A stretch of DNA of 64,000 bases from CAZCJU01 sp964562175 (GTDB lineage Bacteria > Bacillota > Clostridia > Oscillospirales > CAG-272): NCBI GenBank assembly GCA_964562175.1, contig CAZLRV010000003.1, forward strand, positions 44,832-108,831. The letters are read 5' to 3'. The number at the start of each line of letters is the position of its first letter. Position 1 is the first letter of the stretch. The notes below the pieces were generated by a model. The model was not told the origin of the DNA and made no database searches. It was given only the letters and a program-made list of their open reading frames with translations. This document shows, piece after piece, positions 45,246 through 53,580 of the stretch. Position numbers and translations under genes: made by a program.

Positions 45246-46007
45246 ATGGTATATGATGCATTTGACAGCCGACGATTCGATATCGCACTTGACAAATACT
45301 TATCGACTAAGCATGAGCGATATAACATAGGTACATATAAAGAGCATTCCTTGCATCTCATACTCAAATATTTCATCTCCGCCGACCCATCAACGCACGA
45401 GATAAAGCTCGGTGAGCATATAGCAGATGTTTTTTGCCGTGGGGAGATATATGAGATACAAACGGGATCGCTCAATCCTCTAAGGGGCAAATTGGAATCG
45501 TTTTTGAAGGAGTACAAGGTCAATGTCGTTGTACCGATATGCGTTAAAAAACGCATTATACGACAAGACCCCGTCACCGGAGAGGTGCTTTACAGCCGAA
45601 TATCGAACAAGCATGAGAGTGAGAACGATATATTTTTTAAGCTATGCCCACTGAAAGGGTTGCTCGGTTGTGAGCGTCTTTCGTTTACGTTTTTTATGTA
45701 TGAGGGCAACGAATACAGATACGCGGACAAGCGTGTCAAGGTCGGGGGCAAGTATACCGAAAAAATCGACTGCGTACCGTATAAATACTTGGGAACTCTG
45801 CGTATAAACGGAAAAGACGATTATAAAGCACTGCTCGGCGATATTCCGCAATCCGACTTTACGCTTAAAGAATACACTGCCCTTTCGCACAGGCGTAAAG
45901 AATATGCAAGTGCGATATTGTATGTGCTTAAGCACGCCGAGGTAATAAAAGTGTGCGGAAGATCGGGACGCGAAAACGTCTACCGCTTGTGTGATCGACA
46001 GGAGTGA
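45246..46007 (+). CDS. Unrecognised protein with PD-(D/E)xK-like motif and C-terminal winged-helix-like segment
   Basis: I do not recognise this 253-residue protein by name. The segment HSLHLILKYF...HIADVF...GEIYEIQTGSL...RGKLESFL places Asp61, Glu70-x-Gln72 and Lys82 as in PD-(D/E)xK nuclease folds of the E-x-Q kind, followed by VNVVVPICVKKRII. The last 50 residues (YASAILYVLKHAEVIKVCGR then ENVYRL) look like a winged helix. It has no signal peptide. The ATG follows AAGGACGG and a good promoter. The phosphodiester glycosidase-like gene starts 5 bp after its stop. Whether it cuts DNA is not known. Confidence 0.7.
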   Translation: MVYDAFDSRRFDIALDKYLSTKHERYNIGTYKEHSLHLILKYFISADPSTHEIKLGEHIADVFCRGEIYEIQTGSLNPLRGKLESFLKEYKVNVVVPICVKKRIIRQDPVTGEVLYSRISNKHESENDIFFKLCPLKGLLGCERLSFTFFMYEGNEYRYADKRVKVGGKYTEKIDCVPYKYLGTLRINGKDDYKALLGDIPQSDFTLKEYTALSHRRKEYASAILYVLKHAEVIKVCGRSGRENVYRLCDRQE

Positions 46008-46012
46008 ATTAT

Positions 46013-47035
46013 ATGAAATTTATAAAAAAGCCTTTTATTTTTGCCTCGCTTTACTCTTTTTTTCTGCTCTGCCTCTCGGCTTTTATACTGCTTGAGGCGT
46101 TCGTCATTCCGTATGAGCTGACACCGAGAGATGACGGGGATATATCGGAGCTTGTTTTTGCCACCGCAGAGCTGATACAAAGCGAAGCTGTCGAGTCGGA
46201 AACGGCAGTTGACACCGAGCCGTCCGACACGGATATAACACAGGCGGAAAGTGAAGCACCCGACCCCGTCGTTGAGATAAAGAGCATTTCCCTGCCCGAC
46301 TCATCCGAGCTTATCGGCGAGTATTCCGACGAGCGATTTACGGTAAAGCTTTATCGTGCGAGGGAGTATGATACGGATATTTATTTTGCCGATGTTTCCC
46401 TCTCCTCTGCCGAGTACTTCAAAAAAGCATTTGCCAAGGATACCTTCGGCAAGAACATAACTCAAAAGACCTCGACGATTGCCGAAAACAACAATGCCAT
46501 ACTTGCCGTAAACGGCGATTATTACGGTGCAGACAGCTCCGGATACGTTATAAAAAACGGGCGAGTGTTCCGCTCAAGTGTGCGCAAGGACAGTGAATAC
46601 GACGATCTTGTTTTCCAAGCCGACGGTTCTTTCAAGGTGATAAACGAAAAAGCCGTAAGTGCAGACGAGTTGATACAAAACGGGGCTTATCAGCTTTTTG
46701 CATTCGGTCCCACTCTCGTTTCGAACTCGACAATTACCGTAAAGCAGGGACAGGAGGTCGGCATTGCGATGGCAAGTAACCCCAGAACAGCTCTCGGTAT
46801 GATAGAGCCTCTGCATTATGTTTTTCTCACCTCGGACGGACGGACGGAAAACAATGAGGGACTGTCGCTTTTTGAGCTTGCGGAGTTTATGCGATCGCTC
46901 GGCTGTGATATTGCATATAATTTGGACGGCGGCGGCTCGGCTACCATGTGGTTTATGGGTGAAATAATAAATTATCCGACTACACACGGATATTTCAGTG
47001 AAAGGAGCGTGTCTGACATTGTTTACATCGGTTAA
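46013..47035 (+). CDS. Membrane-anchored phosphodiester glycosidase (NAGPA-like domain)
   Basis: The protein of about 340 residues has an N-terminal membrane anchor (IFASLYSFFLLCLSAFILLEA), an acidic Ser/Thr linker of about 60 residues, then the phosphodiester glycosidase domain: AILAVNGDYYGADSSGYVIKNG, FGPTLVSNS, NPRTALGMIEPLHYVF and IAYNLDGGGSATMWF, the family hallmarks. The domain is extracytoplasmic and may trim or remodel phosphodiester-linked surface glycans. The ATG at 46013 is 8 nt after AGGAG; a GTG at 46004 is in frame but overlaps the ribosome site. It lies in one operon with the gene upstream and overlaps the membrane protein gene downstream. Confidence 0.88.
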   Translation: MKFIKKPFIFASLYSFFLLCLSAFILLEAFVIPYELTPRDDGDISELVFATAELIQSEAVESETAVDTEPSDTDITQAESEAPDPVVEIKSISLPDSSELIGEYSDERFTVKLYRAREYDTDIYFADVSLSSAEYFKKAFAKDTFGKNITQKTSTIAENNNAILAVNGDYYGADSSGYVIKNGRVFRSSVRKDSEYDDLVFQADGSFKVINEKAVSADELIQNGAYQLFAFGPTLVSNSTITVKQGQEVGIAMASNPRTALGMIEPLHYVFLTSDGRTENNEGLSLFELAEFMRSLGCDIAYNLDGGGSATMWFMGEIINYPTTHGYFSERSVSDIVYIG

Positions 47036-47429
47036 GCCGAAGATCAAGCGTTCGCTTATGCGGCAATGTGTATTTTCTCTGCTCATATCAATATTTCTCG
47101 TGGTGTTCAATGCCGTTTACACTCATTTTTCTTCCGGCGAGTATTCATTGTATATGAGATATTCGTTTTTGTTCCCTCTCATTATGACATTCATTCTGCC
47201 GCTTATCATAATACTTCTCGGCAAATGCGATAAAACAAGCAGACTCGGATATAATCTGTATAACGCCTCCTGCGCCTCGTTCGTTGTCGGCTGTACCGTT
47301 AAGGGAATCATTGAAATATCGGGCAGAATCACGAGCTGTGAAAGAATTTACTTCGGTTTGGGGTTGTTTTTGGCGGCAGGTTCGGTCATAAGTACCGTAT
47401 TTGATAAAAAAAATCAAAAAACAACTTAA
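47019..47429 (+). CDS. Small integral membrane protein, function unknown
   Basis: This protein of about 136 residues has four predicted membrane helices, for example CVFSLLISIFLVVFNAVY, YSFLFPLIMTFILPLIIILL, NASCASFVVGCTVKGIIEI and IYFGLGLFLAAGSVISTVF, with basic ends. I recognise no family. The start is uncertain: AAAGGAG at 47001-47007 would serve a TTG at 47019, while a GTG at 46998 lies before that site. In either case it overlaps the glycosidase gene end, so the two are coupled. Confidence 0.65.
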   Translation: MFTSVKPKIKRSLMRQCVFSLLISIFLVVFNAVYTHFSSGEYSLYMRYSFLFPLIMTFILPLIIILLGKCDKTSRLGYNLYNASCASFVVGCTVKGIIEISGRITSCERIYFGLGLFLAAGSVISTVFDKKNQKTT

Positions 47430-47431
47430 AT

Positions 47432-47445
47432 TTAACATAAGTTTG
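47432..47445 (+). promoter_or_regulatory. Possible LexA (SOS) operator upstream of dinB
   Basis: The sequence TTAACATAAGTTTG keeps the AAC-N4-GTT core of the Gram-positive LexA box (CGAAC-N4-GTTCG), with outer bases degenerate. It abuts the -35 box of the dinB promoter, a position that would block RNA polymerase. Confidence 0.45.
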
Positions 47446-47474
47446 TTGACTTTTTTATTTGCTTAATATATAAT
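47446..47474 (+). promoter_or_regulatory. dinB promoter giving a probable leaderless transcript
   Basis: TTGACT (47446-47451) and TATAAT (47469-47474) are 17 bp apart. The ATG of dinB begins 7 nt after the -10 box, the place where transcription itself should start. No Shine-Dalgarno is present. Confidence 0.8.
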
Positions 47475-47480
47475 ACTTTT

Positions 47481-48698
47481 ATGGAGAACAGAATCATACT
47501 GCATATTGATGCAAATTGTTTTTTCGCCTCCGTCGAATGCATTTCAAAGCCTCATCTTCGCACCGTCCCAATGGCGGTAGCCGGTGACTGCTCGCAGAGG
47601 CACGGCATCATACTTGCAAAAAACGAGCTTGCCCGTTCCTACGGTATAAAAACGGCTGAAACGGTATACTCCGCACGCCGCAAATGCCCGACGCTGACCG
47701 TCGTGCCGCCGTCGAGGGACGAGTACACTAAATACAGCCGTCTGCTCAACGCCGTATATCTTGAATATACGGATCTTGTAGAGCCGTTCGGTATCGACGA
47801 ATCTTGGCTTGATATCACCCATTCGCTTCATCTGTTCACGGATGACATATCTTATGCGGGTGCGACTCACCTTGCCGACAGCATAAGAGACAGAATAAAA
47901 AAGGAGCATGGGCTCACGGTCTCCGTCGGTGTTTCCTTTAATAAGGTGCTTGCAAAATTAGGCTCGGACTACAAAAAGCCCGATGCCACAACGACTATAA
48001 CACCCGATAATTTCAGGCAGCTCGTCTATCCTCTGCCCCCCTCCGCTCTATTATATGTGGGACAAAGTGCCGAGCGTGTTTTGTCGGAGCTGAGAATAGC
48101 CACTATAGGACAGCTCGCACGGTACGACAGGGGTGTGCTTATCCGCAAGCTCGGTAAGCTCGGCGGCACGATATGGGACTATGCAAACGGTATCGACGAT
48201 GATCCGGTCGCATCCTACTTTGCCAAAACCGATATTTCCTCGGTAAGCTCGGGCAATACCTTTGCGCACGATATCGCCTCAAGGGGTGAGGTCGAGCGTG
48301 AGCTGATGCTTTTGTGCGATGAGGTAACGTCGAGGCTCAGAGGCGCATCGCTGAGCTGTTACACCGTTTGTGTCGGTGTAAAATATCCCGATTTGAAGGT
48401 CGTACAGCGTCAAACGACATTGTCACAGCCGACTCACGCTTGCCGCACGGTGTTTGACGAAGCTCGCTCTCTCATAGCACGCTATGGGTTATGTTCTCGT
48501 CCTATCCGTGCATTGACCGTTACATTATCCTCTCTTACCGCATCAAGTGCGGGTATGCAGCTCTCTCTCTTTGATGACGGACAGAGCCGAAAAAAGCTTG
48601 ATAAGCTCGATGAAGCACTCGACGGGCTTAAGAAAAAATACGGCAAGGATGCCGTAAAGAGTGCCACTACCATAGACAAAGAATCGTCTTGTCGATAA
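47481..48698 (+). CDS. dinB: DNA polymerase IV (Y-family)
   Basis: This 405-residue Y-family translesion polymerase has IDANCFFASVECI with the first catalytic Asp at residue 10, the steric/finger segment YSARRKCPTLTVVPP, FGIDESWLD with Asp106 and Glu107, and SVGVSFNKVLAKLGSDYKKP. It bypasses damaged bases at stalled forks. The start must be the ATG at 47481, because no other start codon lies between it and catalytic Asp10. The C-terminus ends in a basic region; no clear beta-clamp motif beyond MQLSLFDD (QLSLF, a good clamp-binding match) at about residue 357. A possible LexA box lies upstream. Confidence 0.95.
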   Translation: MENRIILHIDANCFFASVECISKPHLRTVPMAVAGDCSQRHGIILAKNELARSYGIKTAETVYSARRKCPTLTVVPPSRDEYTKYSRLLNAVYLEYTDLVEPFGIDESWLDITHSLHLFTDDISYAGATHLADSIRDRIKKEHGLTVSVGVSFNKVLAKLGSDYKKPDATTTITPDNFRQLVYPLPPSALLYVGQSAERVLSELRIATIGQLARYDRGVLIRKLGKLGGTIWDYANGIDDDPVASYFAKTDISSVSSGNTFAHDIASRGEVERELMLLCDEVTSRLRGASLSCYTVCVGVKYPDLKVVQRQTTLSQPTHACRTVFDEARSLIARYGLCSRPIRALTVTLSSLTASSAGMQLSLFDDGQSRKKLDKLDEALDGLKKKYGKDAVKSATTIDKESSCR

Positions 48699-48719
48699 TA
48701 CAACAAATGAGGTATTCCA

Positions 48720-48998
48720 ATGATTTGGATTTACGCAGTCGTCTATTTTATTATCATATCCGTTATAGCGATAATTTTGACGGTATATGATAAAATAATT
48801 TCCTATCGCAGTCACATAAGGCGAATATCGGAGCAAACGCTTATCTTCATCGCAGTATTCGGCGGTGCCGGGGCAATGTATGTAACCATGCTTGCGATCC
48901 GTCATAAAACTCGCCACGGCAAATTTATGTTTGGTCTGCCCGTGATAACGGCTCTGCATATTGCACTTATAGTTGCGGTATATCATTTTTTGATATAA
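48720..48998 (+). CDS. DUF1294 family membrane protein
   Basis: This 92-residue protein has a hydrophobic N-terminal helix (YFIIISVIAIILTVYD), then RRISEQTLIFIAVFGGAGAMYVTM, LAIRHKTRHGKFMFGLPV and a last membrane helix. The RISE...GG.GA...RHKT.H.KF order is the DUF1294 pattern. The function of the family is not known. It lies 21 bp after dinB behind GAGG and probably shares its transcript. Confidence 0.85.
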   Translation: MIWIYAVVYFIIISVIAIILTVYDKIISYRSHIRRISEQTLIFIAVFGGAGAMYVTMLAIRHKTRHGKFMFGLPVITALHIALIVAVYHFLI

Positions 48999-49024
48999 CG
49001 TAAAAACGGAGAATTTGAAATCAA

Positions 49025-50329
49025 ATGAGTTATATATTCAACTGTGTGCGAAATTACATTGCAGACTCGCCCGTGCGGTTTCATATGCCCGGACATAAGG
49101 GAAAAAGCATCGGTGACTTCCGCGGCGATCTGTTTAACTACGACGTTACCGAGCTTAAGGAAACGGACAATGTTTACTCACCGGGTCAATACGGCTTTGT
49201 AACACGACAGCTGGCATACATTTCAAGCATTTTTTCTTCGAAAGCAAGTGTTATTTCCTGCGGCGGCGCAACTCTGTGTATACAAAGTGCCGTATATTGT
49301 GCGAAAAAATACTATTCGCTGCCCTTTTTGGTAAATGTGCGGTGTCACACCTCCGTTATTTCCGCTCTTTCGTTGATAGATGCCGATGTTGATTTTTTCA
49401 CGGATGAATGCGATCTTGAGCAGATATTGCAAAATACTCGCTATACCGTCATACTCACAAGCCCCGATTACTACGGCAGAATGTACGATATAAAGCACTA
49501 TGCCGATCTGTGCCATAAATACAATTGTCGACTCATTGTCGATAATTCCCACGGTGCGCATTTTGCCTTTACCCCAAAGGTAACGCACCCGATAAAGCTC
49601 GGCGCGGATCTTGTCATTGATTCGCTTCACAAGACTCTCCCCACACTGACAGGCGGCGCCTTGCTTCACAGCAATTGCGATATAGATACCGAGCTTATGC
49701 TTGAGGGAATACGGCTTTTCGGAACCTCCTCGCCGTCTTATCTCATTTCCTCCTCACTCTGCGAATGTATAGATTACATGAAAAGATACGGAGTGAGATC
49801 GTTTTCACAGCTTGATGTCTGTATTGAAAAGTTCACCGACATTCTCAAAGACACGAGCTATCGGCGAGTTGAATATCCCATATGCGACCCGTATCGCCTT
49901 GTTTTGACTTGCGATGGCGTTGATATGCGTCAAGTTGATGAGCATTTACGTCAAAACGGCGTACATAGCGAATTTTCGGATGTTGACAATTTGGTCTTGA
50001 TACCGTCGATAAACAACGATATTGAAGATTTTCGCAAGCTGTATCGTGCTTTGAATACATTTCAAAATACAGAGAACGAGCTTGAGCATCGGCAATACCT
50101 CAATGTGTTTGACAGCTTCATCAAGCCGGTGATGAAGCCCTCAAAAGTGCTTTTCGCAAATAGTCTGCGTGTTTCCGTGGAGGACTGTGTCGGTCACATT
50201 GCCGCCGAGATGAAATTTTCATACCCGCCGGGTATGCCATACACGCTCCCCGGAGTAAGGATAAACGAAAATATGCAAAAAATGCTCAAGCAGAGCGGAT
50301 CTAAGACGATATCCACGGTGGCAGAATGA
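49025..50329 (+). CDS. Orn/Lys/Arg decarboxylase-like PLP enzyme (YaaO-like)
   Basis: This 434-residue fold-type I PLP enzyme has FHMPGHKGKS near residue 17, SCGGATLCIQSA, VDNSHGAHFAF, and the PLP-lysine motif DSLHKTLPTLTGGA. The group includes lysine, ornithine and arginine decarboxylases. This member is shorter than E. coli-type enzymes and lacks their N-terminal response-regulator-like domain, as in Bacillus YaaO. It is followed by holB and ricT, a synteny seen in Firmicutes. Its amino-acid substrate is not readable. It overlaps holB by 4 bp. Confidence 0.88.
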   Translation: MSYIFNCVRNYIADSPVRFHMPGHKGKSIGDFRGDLFNYDVTELKETDNVYSPGQYGFVTRQLAYISSIFSSKASVISCGGATLCIQSAVYCAKKYYSLPFLVNVRCHTSVISALSLIDADVDFFTDECDLEQILQNTRYTVILTSPDYYGRMYDIKHYADLCHKYNCRLIVDNSHGAHFAFTPKVTHPIKLGADLVIDSLHKTLPTLTGGALLHSNCDIDTELMLEGIRLFGTSSPSYLISSSLCECIDYMKRYGVRSFSQLDVCIEKFTDILKDTSYRRVEYPICDPYRLVLTCDGVDMRQVDEHLRQNGVHSEFSDVDNLVLIPSINNDIEDFRKLYRALNTFQNTENELEHRQYLNVFDSFIKPVMKPSKVLFANSLRVSVEDCVGHIAAEMKFSYPPGMPYTLPGVRINENMQKMLKQSGSKTISTVAE

Positions 50330-51330
50330 AAAAATACGAATTTCCCGCAGTTTTGGGAAACGATGAAAACAAAGAATATTTCGCTTCACGTCTTTCGTCA
50401 AACAGCCTTTCGCACAGCTATATAATATGCGGTAAGGAAGGCACGGGGCGGAAAACGCTCGTTTACAATATTCTCGCCGCACTTTCGTGCGAGGAACAGA
50501 CCGCTCCGTGCGGCAAATGCGATACGTGCGGTAAGATACTGTCGCACACCTGCGTAGATATTTACACGATAAAAAAGCCCGAGGGGCGTGTTTACATTCC
50601 CGTATCATCTGTACGGGCGATATACGATACAATATATTACACGCCGAACGACTTAAGCTTTAAGGCTTATATTATCGAGCAAGGCGAGCTTATGCAGCCA
50701 CCTTGCCAGAACGCTTTGCTTAAGCTTTTGGAGGAGCCGCCGCCCGCTGTATACTTTTTCATAATAACGACCGACACGGCAACGCTTTTACCGACGGTGC
50801 TTTCTCGCTGTACGACATTAAACGTATCGCCGCTTGACGATGATACGATAGCCAAACAGCTTCGTGACACTTGCGGTGTGAACGATAAGCGTATAAACGA
50901 CATTTTAAGCAAATGCGGCGGTTCACTCGGACGTGCAATGTTACTTGCCCAAGATGTATCTGACGGCGACAGCTCACAAAAAAACGCACTTAAGCTGCTT
51001 GACGCTCTTATCTCCTCACAAAGCAAATTCGATTTCATCTGCATTCATCACACTCTTTTCAAGAAAACAGCCGAGCTGTATTCCGCATATGAGCGGCTTT
51101 ATACGGCTCTGTGCGACATGGCTCTTTACAAGACCTGTGACACCTGCACGCCCGAATTTTTCGCCTCGTTCGAGGAGCTTGAAAAATACGGCAATGCTCT
51201 GTCGATGCAATTTATCACGCGTGCGTGCCGAGTTATCGAAAAGGCTCTTATGCTCGCCTCGACTCCGACACGTCAGTCGCTTACTGTAACGGAATATTCC
51301 TCCCTGCTTTGGGAATGCAAACATAAATAA
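50326..51330 (+). CDS. holB: DNA polymerase III delta-prime subunit
   Basis: This 334-residue clamp-loader subunit has the loop GKEGTGRKTLVYNILAALSC, the zinc Cys cluster CGKCDTCGKILSHTC, LEEPPPAVYFFIITTD and TVLSRC, as in delta-prime proteins. It helps load the sliding clamp at replication forks. Its place between the decarboxylase-like gene and ricT matches Firmicutes order, though the tmk and yaaQ genes usually found here are absent. The ATG overlaps the upstream gene by 4 bp. Confidence 0.94.
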   Translation: MKKYEFPAVLGNDENKEYFASRLSSNSLSHSYIICGKEGTGRKTLVYNILAALSCEEQTAPCGKCDTCGKILSHTCVDIYTIKKPEGRVYIPVSSVRAIYDTIYYTPNDLSFKAYIIEQGELMQPPCQNALLKLLEEPPPAVYFFIITTDTATLLPTVLSRCTTLNVSPLDDDTIAKQLRDTCGVNDKRINDILSKCGGSLGRAMLLAQDVSDGDSSQKNALKLLDALISSQSKFDFICIHHTLFKKTAELYSAYERLYTALCDMALYKTCDTCTPEFFASFEELEKYGNALSMQFITRACRVIEKALMLASTPTRQSLTVTEYSSLLWECKHK

Positions 51331-51349
51331 TAGAAGGTACGGTTAAAAA

Positions 51350-52456
51350 ATGGCAGATTATACATCAAATTACAGACCCAAATATATCAAACGCCCTCAT
51401 CGTATGCCCAAGGGTTATATCGATGAGCATAGTGTTGCGACAAAAGAAAAACAAAAATATATACCGCCCGTTATCGACATACCCGAGGATATGGTCGATA
51501 TGAGCAGTATCACCGTTGAGGACGTAACGTATACCGACTTTTCGGATGTACAGGAGGAGATCGTCGAGACCGAGGCGGAGCAAACGGAATACGAGGTCAT
51601 AGGCGTAAGGTTCAAAAACGGCGGCAAGACTTACTATTTCGATCCCGACGGTGTCGAATACAAAAGCGGAACCGCCATTATAGTGGAAACGGCACGCGGG
51701 CTTGAATTGGGCTGTGTTACCCAAGGAAATACAAAAGTAACCGAGGATATGGTCGTTCTGCCCTTGAGAAAAGCAATCAGGGTTGCGGACGAGAACGATA
51801 TTGCTCACCGCAAGGAAAACGAGGAGAAAGAAAAAGAAGCATTCGCCATATGCGATGAGCTTATTCAAAAGCATTCACTCCCCATGAAGCTTGTTCAGGT
51901 GGAATATACGTTTGACAATTCAAAGCTGTTGTTCTATTTCACCTCGGATGTAAGAGTCGATTTTCGCGAGCTTGTAAAAGACCTTGCATCGCATTTCAAA
52001 ACGAGAATAGAGCTGAGGCAGATAGGAATAAGGGACGAGGCACGCATGATAGGCGGGCTTGGCGTATGCGGCAGACCGTTCTGCTGTAAGAGCTTTTTGA
52101 ACGATTTCGTACAGGTTACGATAAAAATGGCAAAGGAGCAGAATCTTTCTCTAAACTCCGTCAAGATCTCGGGCACCTGCGGCAGACTTATGTGCTGTTT
52201 GCGTTACGAGCATGAGGTATATGAGGAGGAAATAAAAAAGACTCCGAAGGTCGACTCACTCGTGAGAACTCCGGAGGGTGACGGTGTGGTTACGGAGACC
52301 TCACCGCTTACGGGCTTTGTAAAGGTTCGCCTTTCATCCTCACCCGACTCTCCGCCCAAGCCTTTCCACAGAGACAATGTAAAATTTATGGGTTATGTAA
52401 AGCACGAGCGTTCGGCATCCGATGCTGCGGACGACTCGGAGGGACTTGAAGAATGA
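51350..52456 (+). CDS. ricT: RicT (YaaT) PSP1-domain protein
   Basis: This 368-residue protein has a PSP1 domain with VGVRFKNGGKTYYFDPDG-type beginning (IGVRFKNG), the block LIQKHSLPMKLVQVEYTFD, RIELRQIGIRDEARMIGG, and the Cys cluster in GVCGRPFCCKSF and SGTCGRLMCCLRYEH. RicT forms the Y complex with RicA and RicF, which binds iron-sulfur clusters and promotes RNA maturation by RNase Y. The N-terminal 50 residues and acidic end are variable. It overlaps the next gene by 4 bp. RicA and RicF are not in the window. Confidence 0.93.
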   Translation: MADYTSNYRPKYIKRPHRMPKGYIDEHSVATKEKQKYIPPVIDIPEDMVDMSSITVEDVTYTDFSDVQEEIVETEAEQTEYEVIGVRFKNGGKTYYFDPDGVEYKSGTAIIVETARGLELGCVTQGNTKVTEDMVVLPLRKAIRVADENDIAHRKENEEKEKEAFAICDELIQKHSLPMKLVQVEYTFDNSKLLFYFTSDVRVDFRELVKDLASHFKTRIELRQIGIRDEARMIGGLGVCGRPFCCKSFLNDFVQVTIKMAKEQNLSLNSVKISGTCGRLMCCLRYEHEVYEEEIKKTPKVDSLVRTPEGDGVVTETSPLTGFVKVRLSSSPDSPPKPFHRDNVKFMGYVKHERSASDAADDSEGLEE

Positions 52457-53580
52457 AGATCCTTATAATGTCGATAACAGCGGGGGAGGGTCACAATTCC
52501 ACCGCAAGGGCGTTGGCAAGCTGCTTTGAGGAGCGTGGCATTACTTGCGATATACTCGATACGTTTGAGTATATAAGCAAGCTTCTCGGCAAGACCGTTG
52601 ACAGCGGTTATCTTGCCGCAACGAAAAAGCTTCAAAAGCCTTACGCTTCCGTGTATCGTATGCTTGAAAACAGAAAGCACGTACAGGATGACAGATCCAC
52701 TGTGAGAATGTCAAACGCTCTTATCGCAAAGAAGATGTACAAGTATCTTTGCGAGTATTCGCCCGATGCGATAATCGTGACGCATTGCTTCGCCGCCGTG
52801 CTTCTGGATGTTATAAATTCAAAATACGGTGTACACTGCCCGACCTACGGAATAGTTACCGACTTTGCCGCTCACCCGTTTTGGGAGGAGGCAACGAGCC
52901 TTTCGTATATCGTCACAGCCTCGGAGCTGCTTGACGTTCAGATGAAGAAAAAGGGCTTTCGTCAAAGCCAGCTCCTGCCGCTCGGAATACCGATACGCTC
53001 CAAGTTTGCGACAAAAATGTCCAAAGCCGTGGCAAGAGCCAAGCACGGACTCGATGCCGATAAATTCACAGTATTGCTTATGAGCGGAAGCATGGGCTTC
53101 GGAAACATAGAAAGCACGGTGCTTACGCTTGACAGGGTGGATCTTGATTTTCAAATGGTGATAGTCTGCGGCAGAAACGAAAAGGCAAAGGAAAGCATTG
53201 AGAAATTACAGTTGAGCAAGAAATCGCTTTGCCTCGGCTTTGTCGATTATATAGACGAGCTTATGGACTGTGCGGATTGCTTTATATCAAAGCCGGGCGG
53301 TCTTACCACCTCCGAGGCACTTGCAAAAGAGCTTCCCATAATAATAGTAAATCCGATACCTGGCATTGAGGACAGGAACACGGAATTTTTGACCAATAAC
53401 GGCGTGGCGATGAGAGTTTCAAGCACCGCCCCGCTCGATGAGGTAATATATCAATGCTTCCGCTTTCCCGAAAAGCTCGAAAATATGCGTTCAAACATAC
53501 GCTTGATCAAGCATCCCGACTCTGCAAGGGAGCTTTGCTTACATATTATAAACGAAGTAGGTAAACAGAATGAACAATGA
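52453..53580 (+). CDS. Diacylglycerol glucosyltransferase / MGDG synthase-like glycosyltransferase
   Basis: This 375-residue GT28-type enzyme has the N-terminal ITAGEGHNSTARALASCFEE motif of MGDG synthases and UgtP, then SKPGGLTTSEALAKELPIIIV and GIEDRNTEFL, the UDP-sugar donor site. It most likely transfers glucose or galactose to diacylglycerol, forming membrane glycolipids. No membrane helix is present, so it would associate peripherally with the membrane. It overlaps ricT by 4 bp and the SDR by 11 bp. Confidence 0.87.
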   Translation: MKILIMSITAGEGHNSTARALASCFEERGITCDILDTFEYISKLLGKTVDSGYLAATKKLQKPYASVYRMLENRKHVQDDRSTVRMSNALIAKKMYKYLCEYSPDAIIVTHCFAAVLLDVINSKYGVHCPTYGIVTDFAAHPFWEEATSLSYIVTASELLDVQMKKKGFRQSQLLPLGIPIRSKFATKMSKAVARAKHGLDADKFTVLLMSGSMGFGNIESTVLTLDRVDLDFQMVIVCGRNEKAKESIEKLQLSKKSLCLGFVDYIDELMDCADCFISKPGGLTTSEALAKELPIIIVNPIPGIEDRNTEFLTNNGVAMRVSSTAPLDEVIYQCFRFPEKLENMRSNIRLIKHPDSARELCLHIINEVGKQNEQ

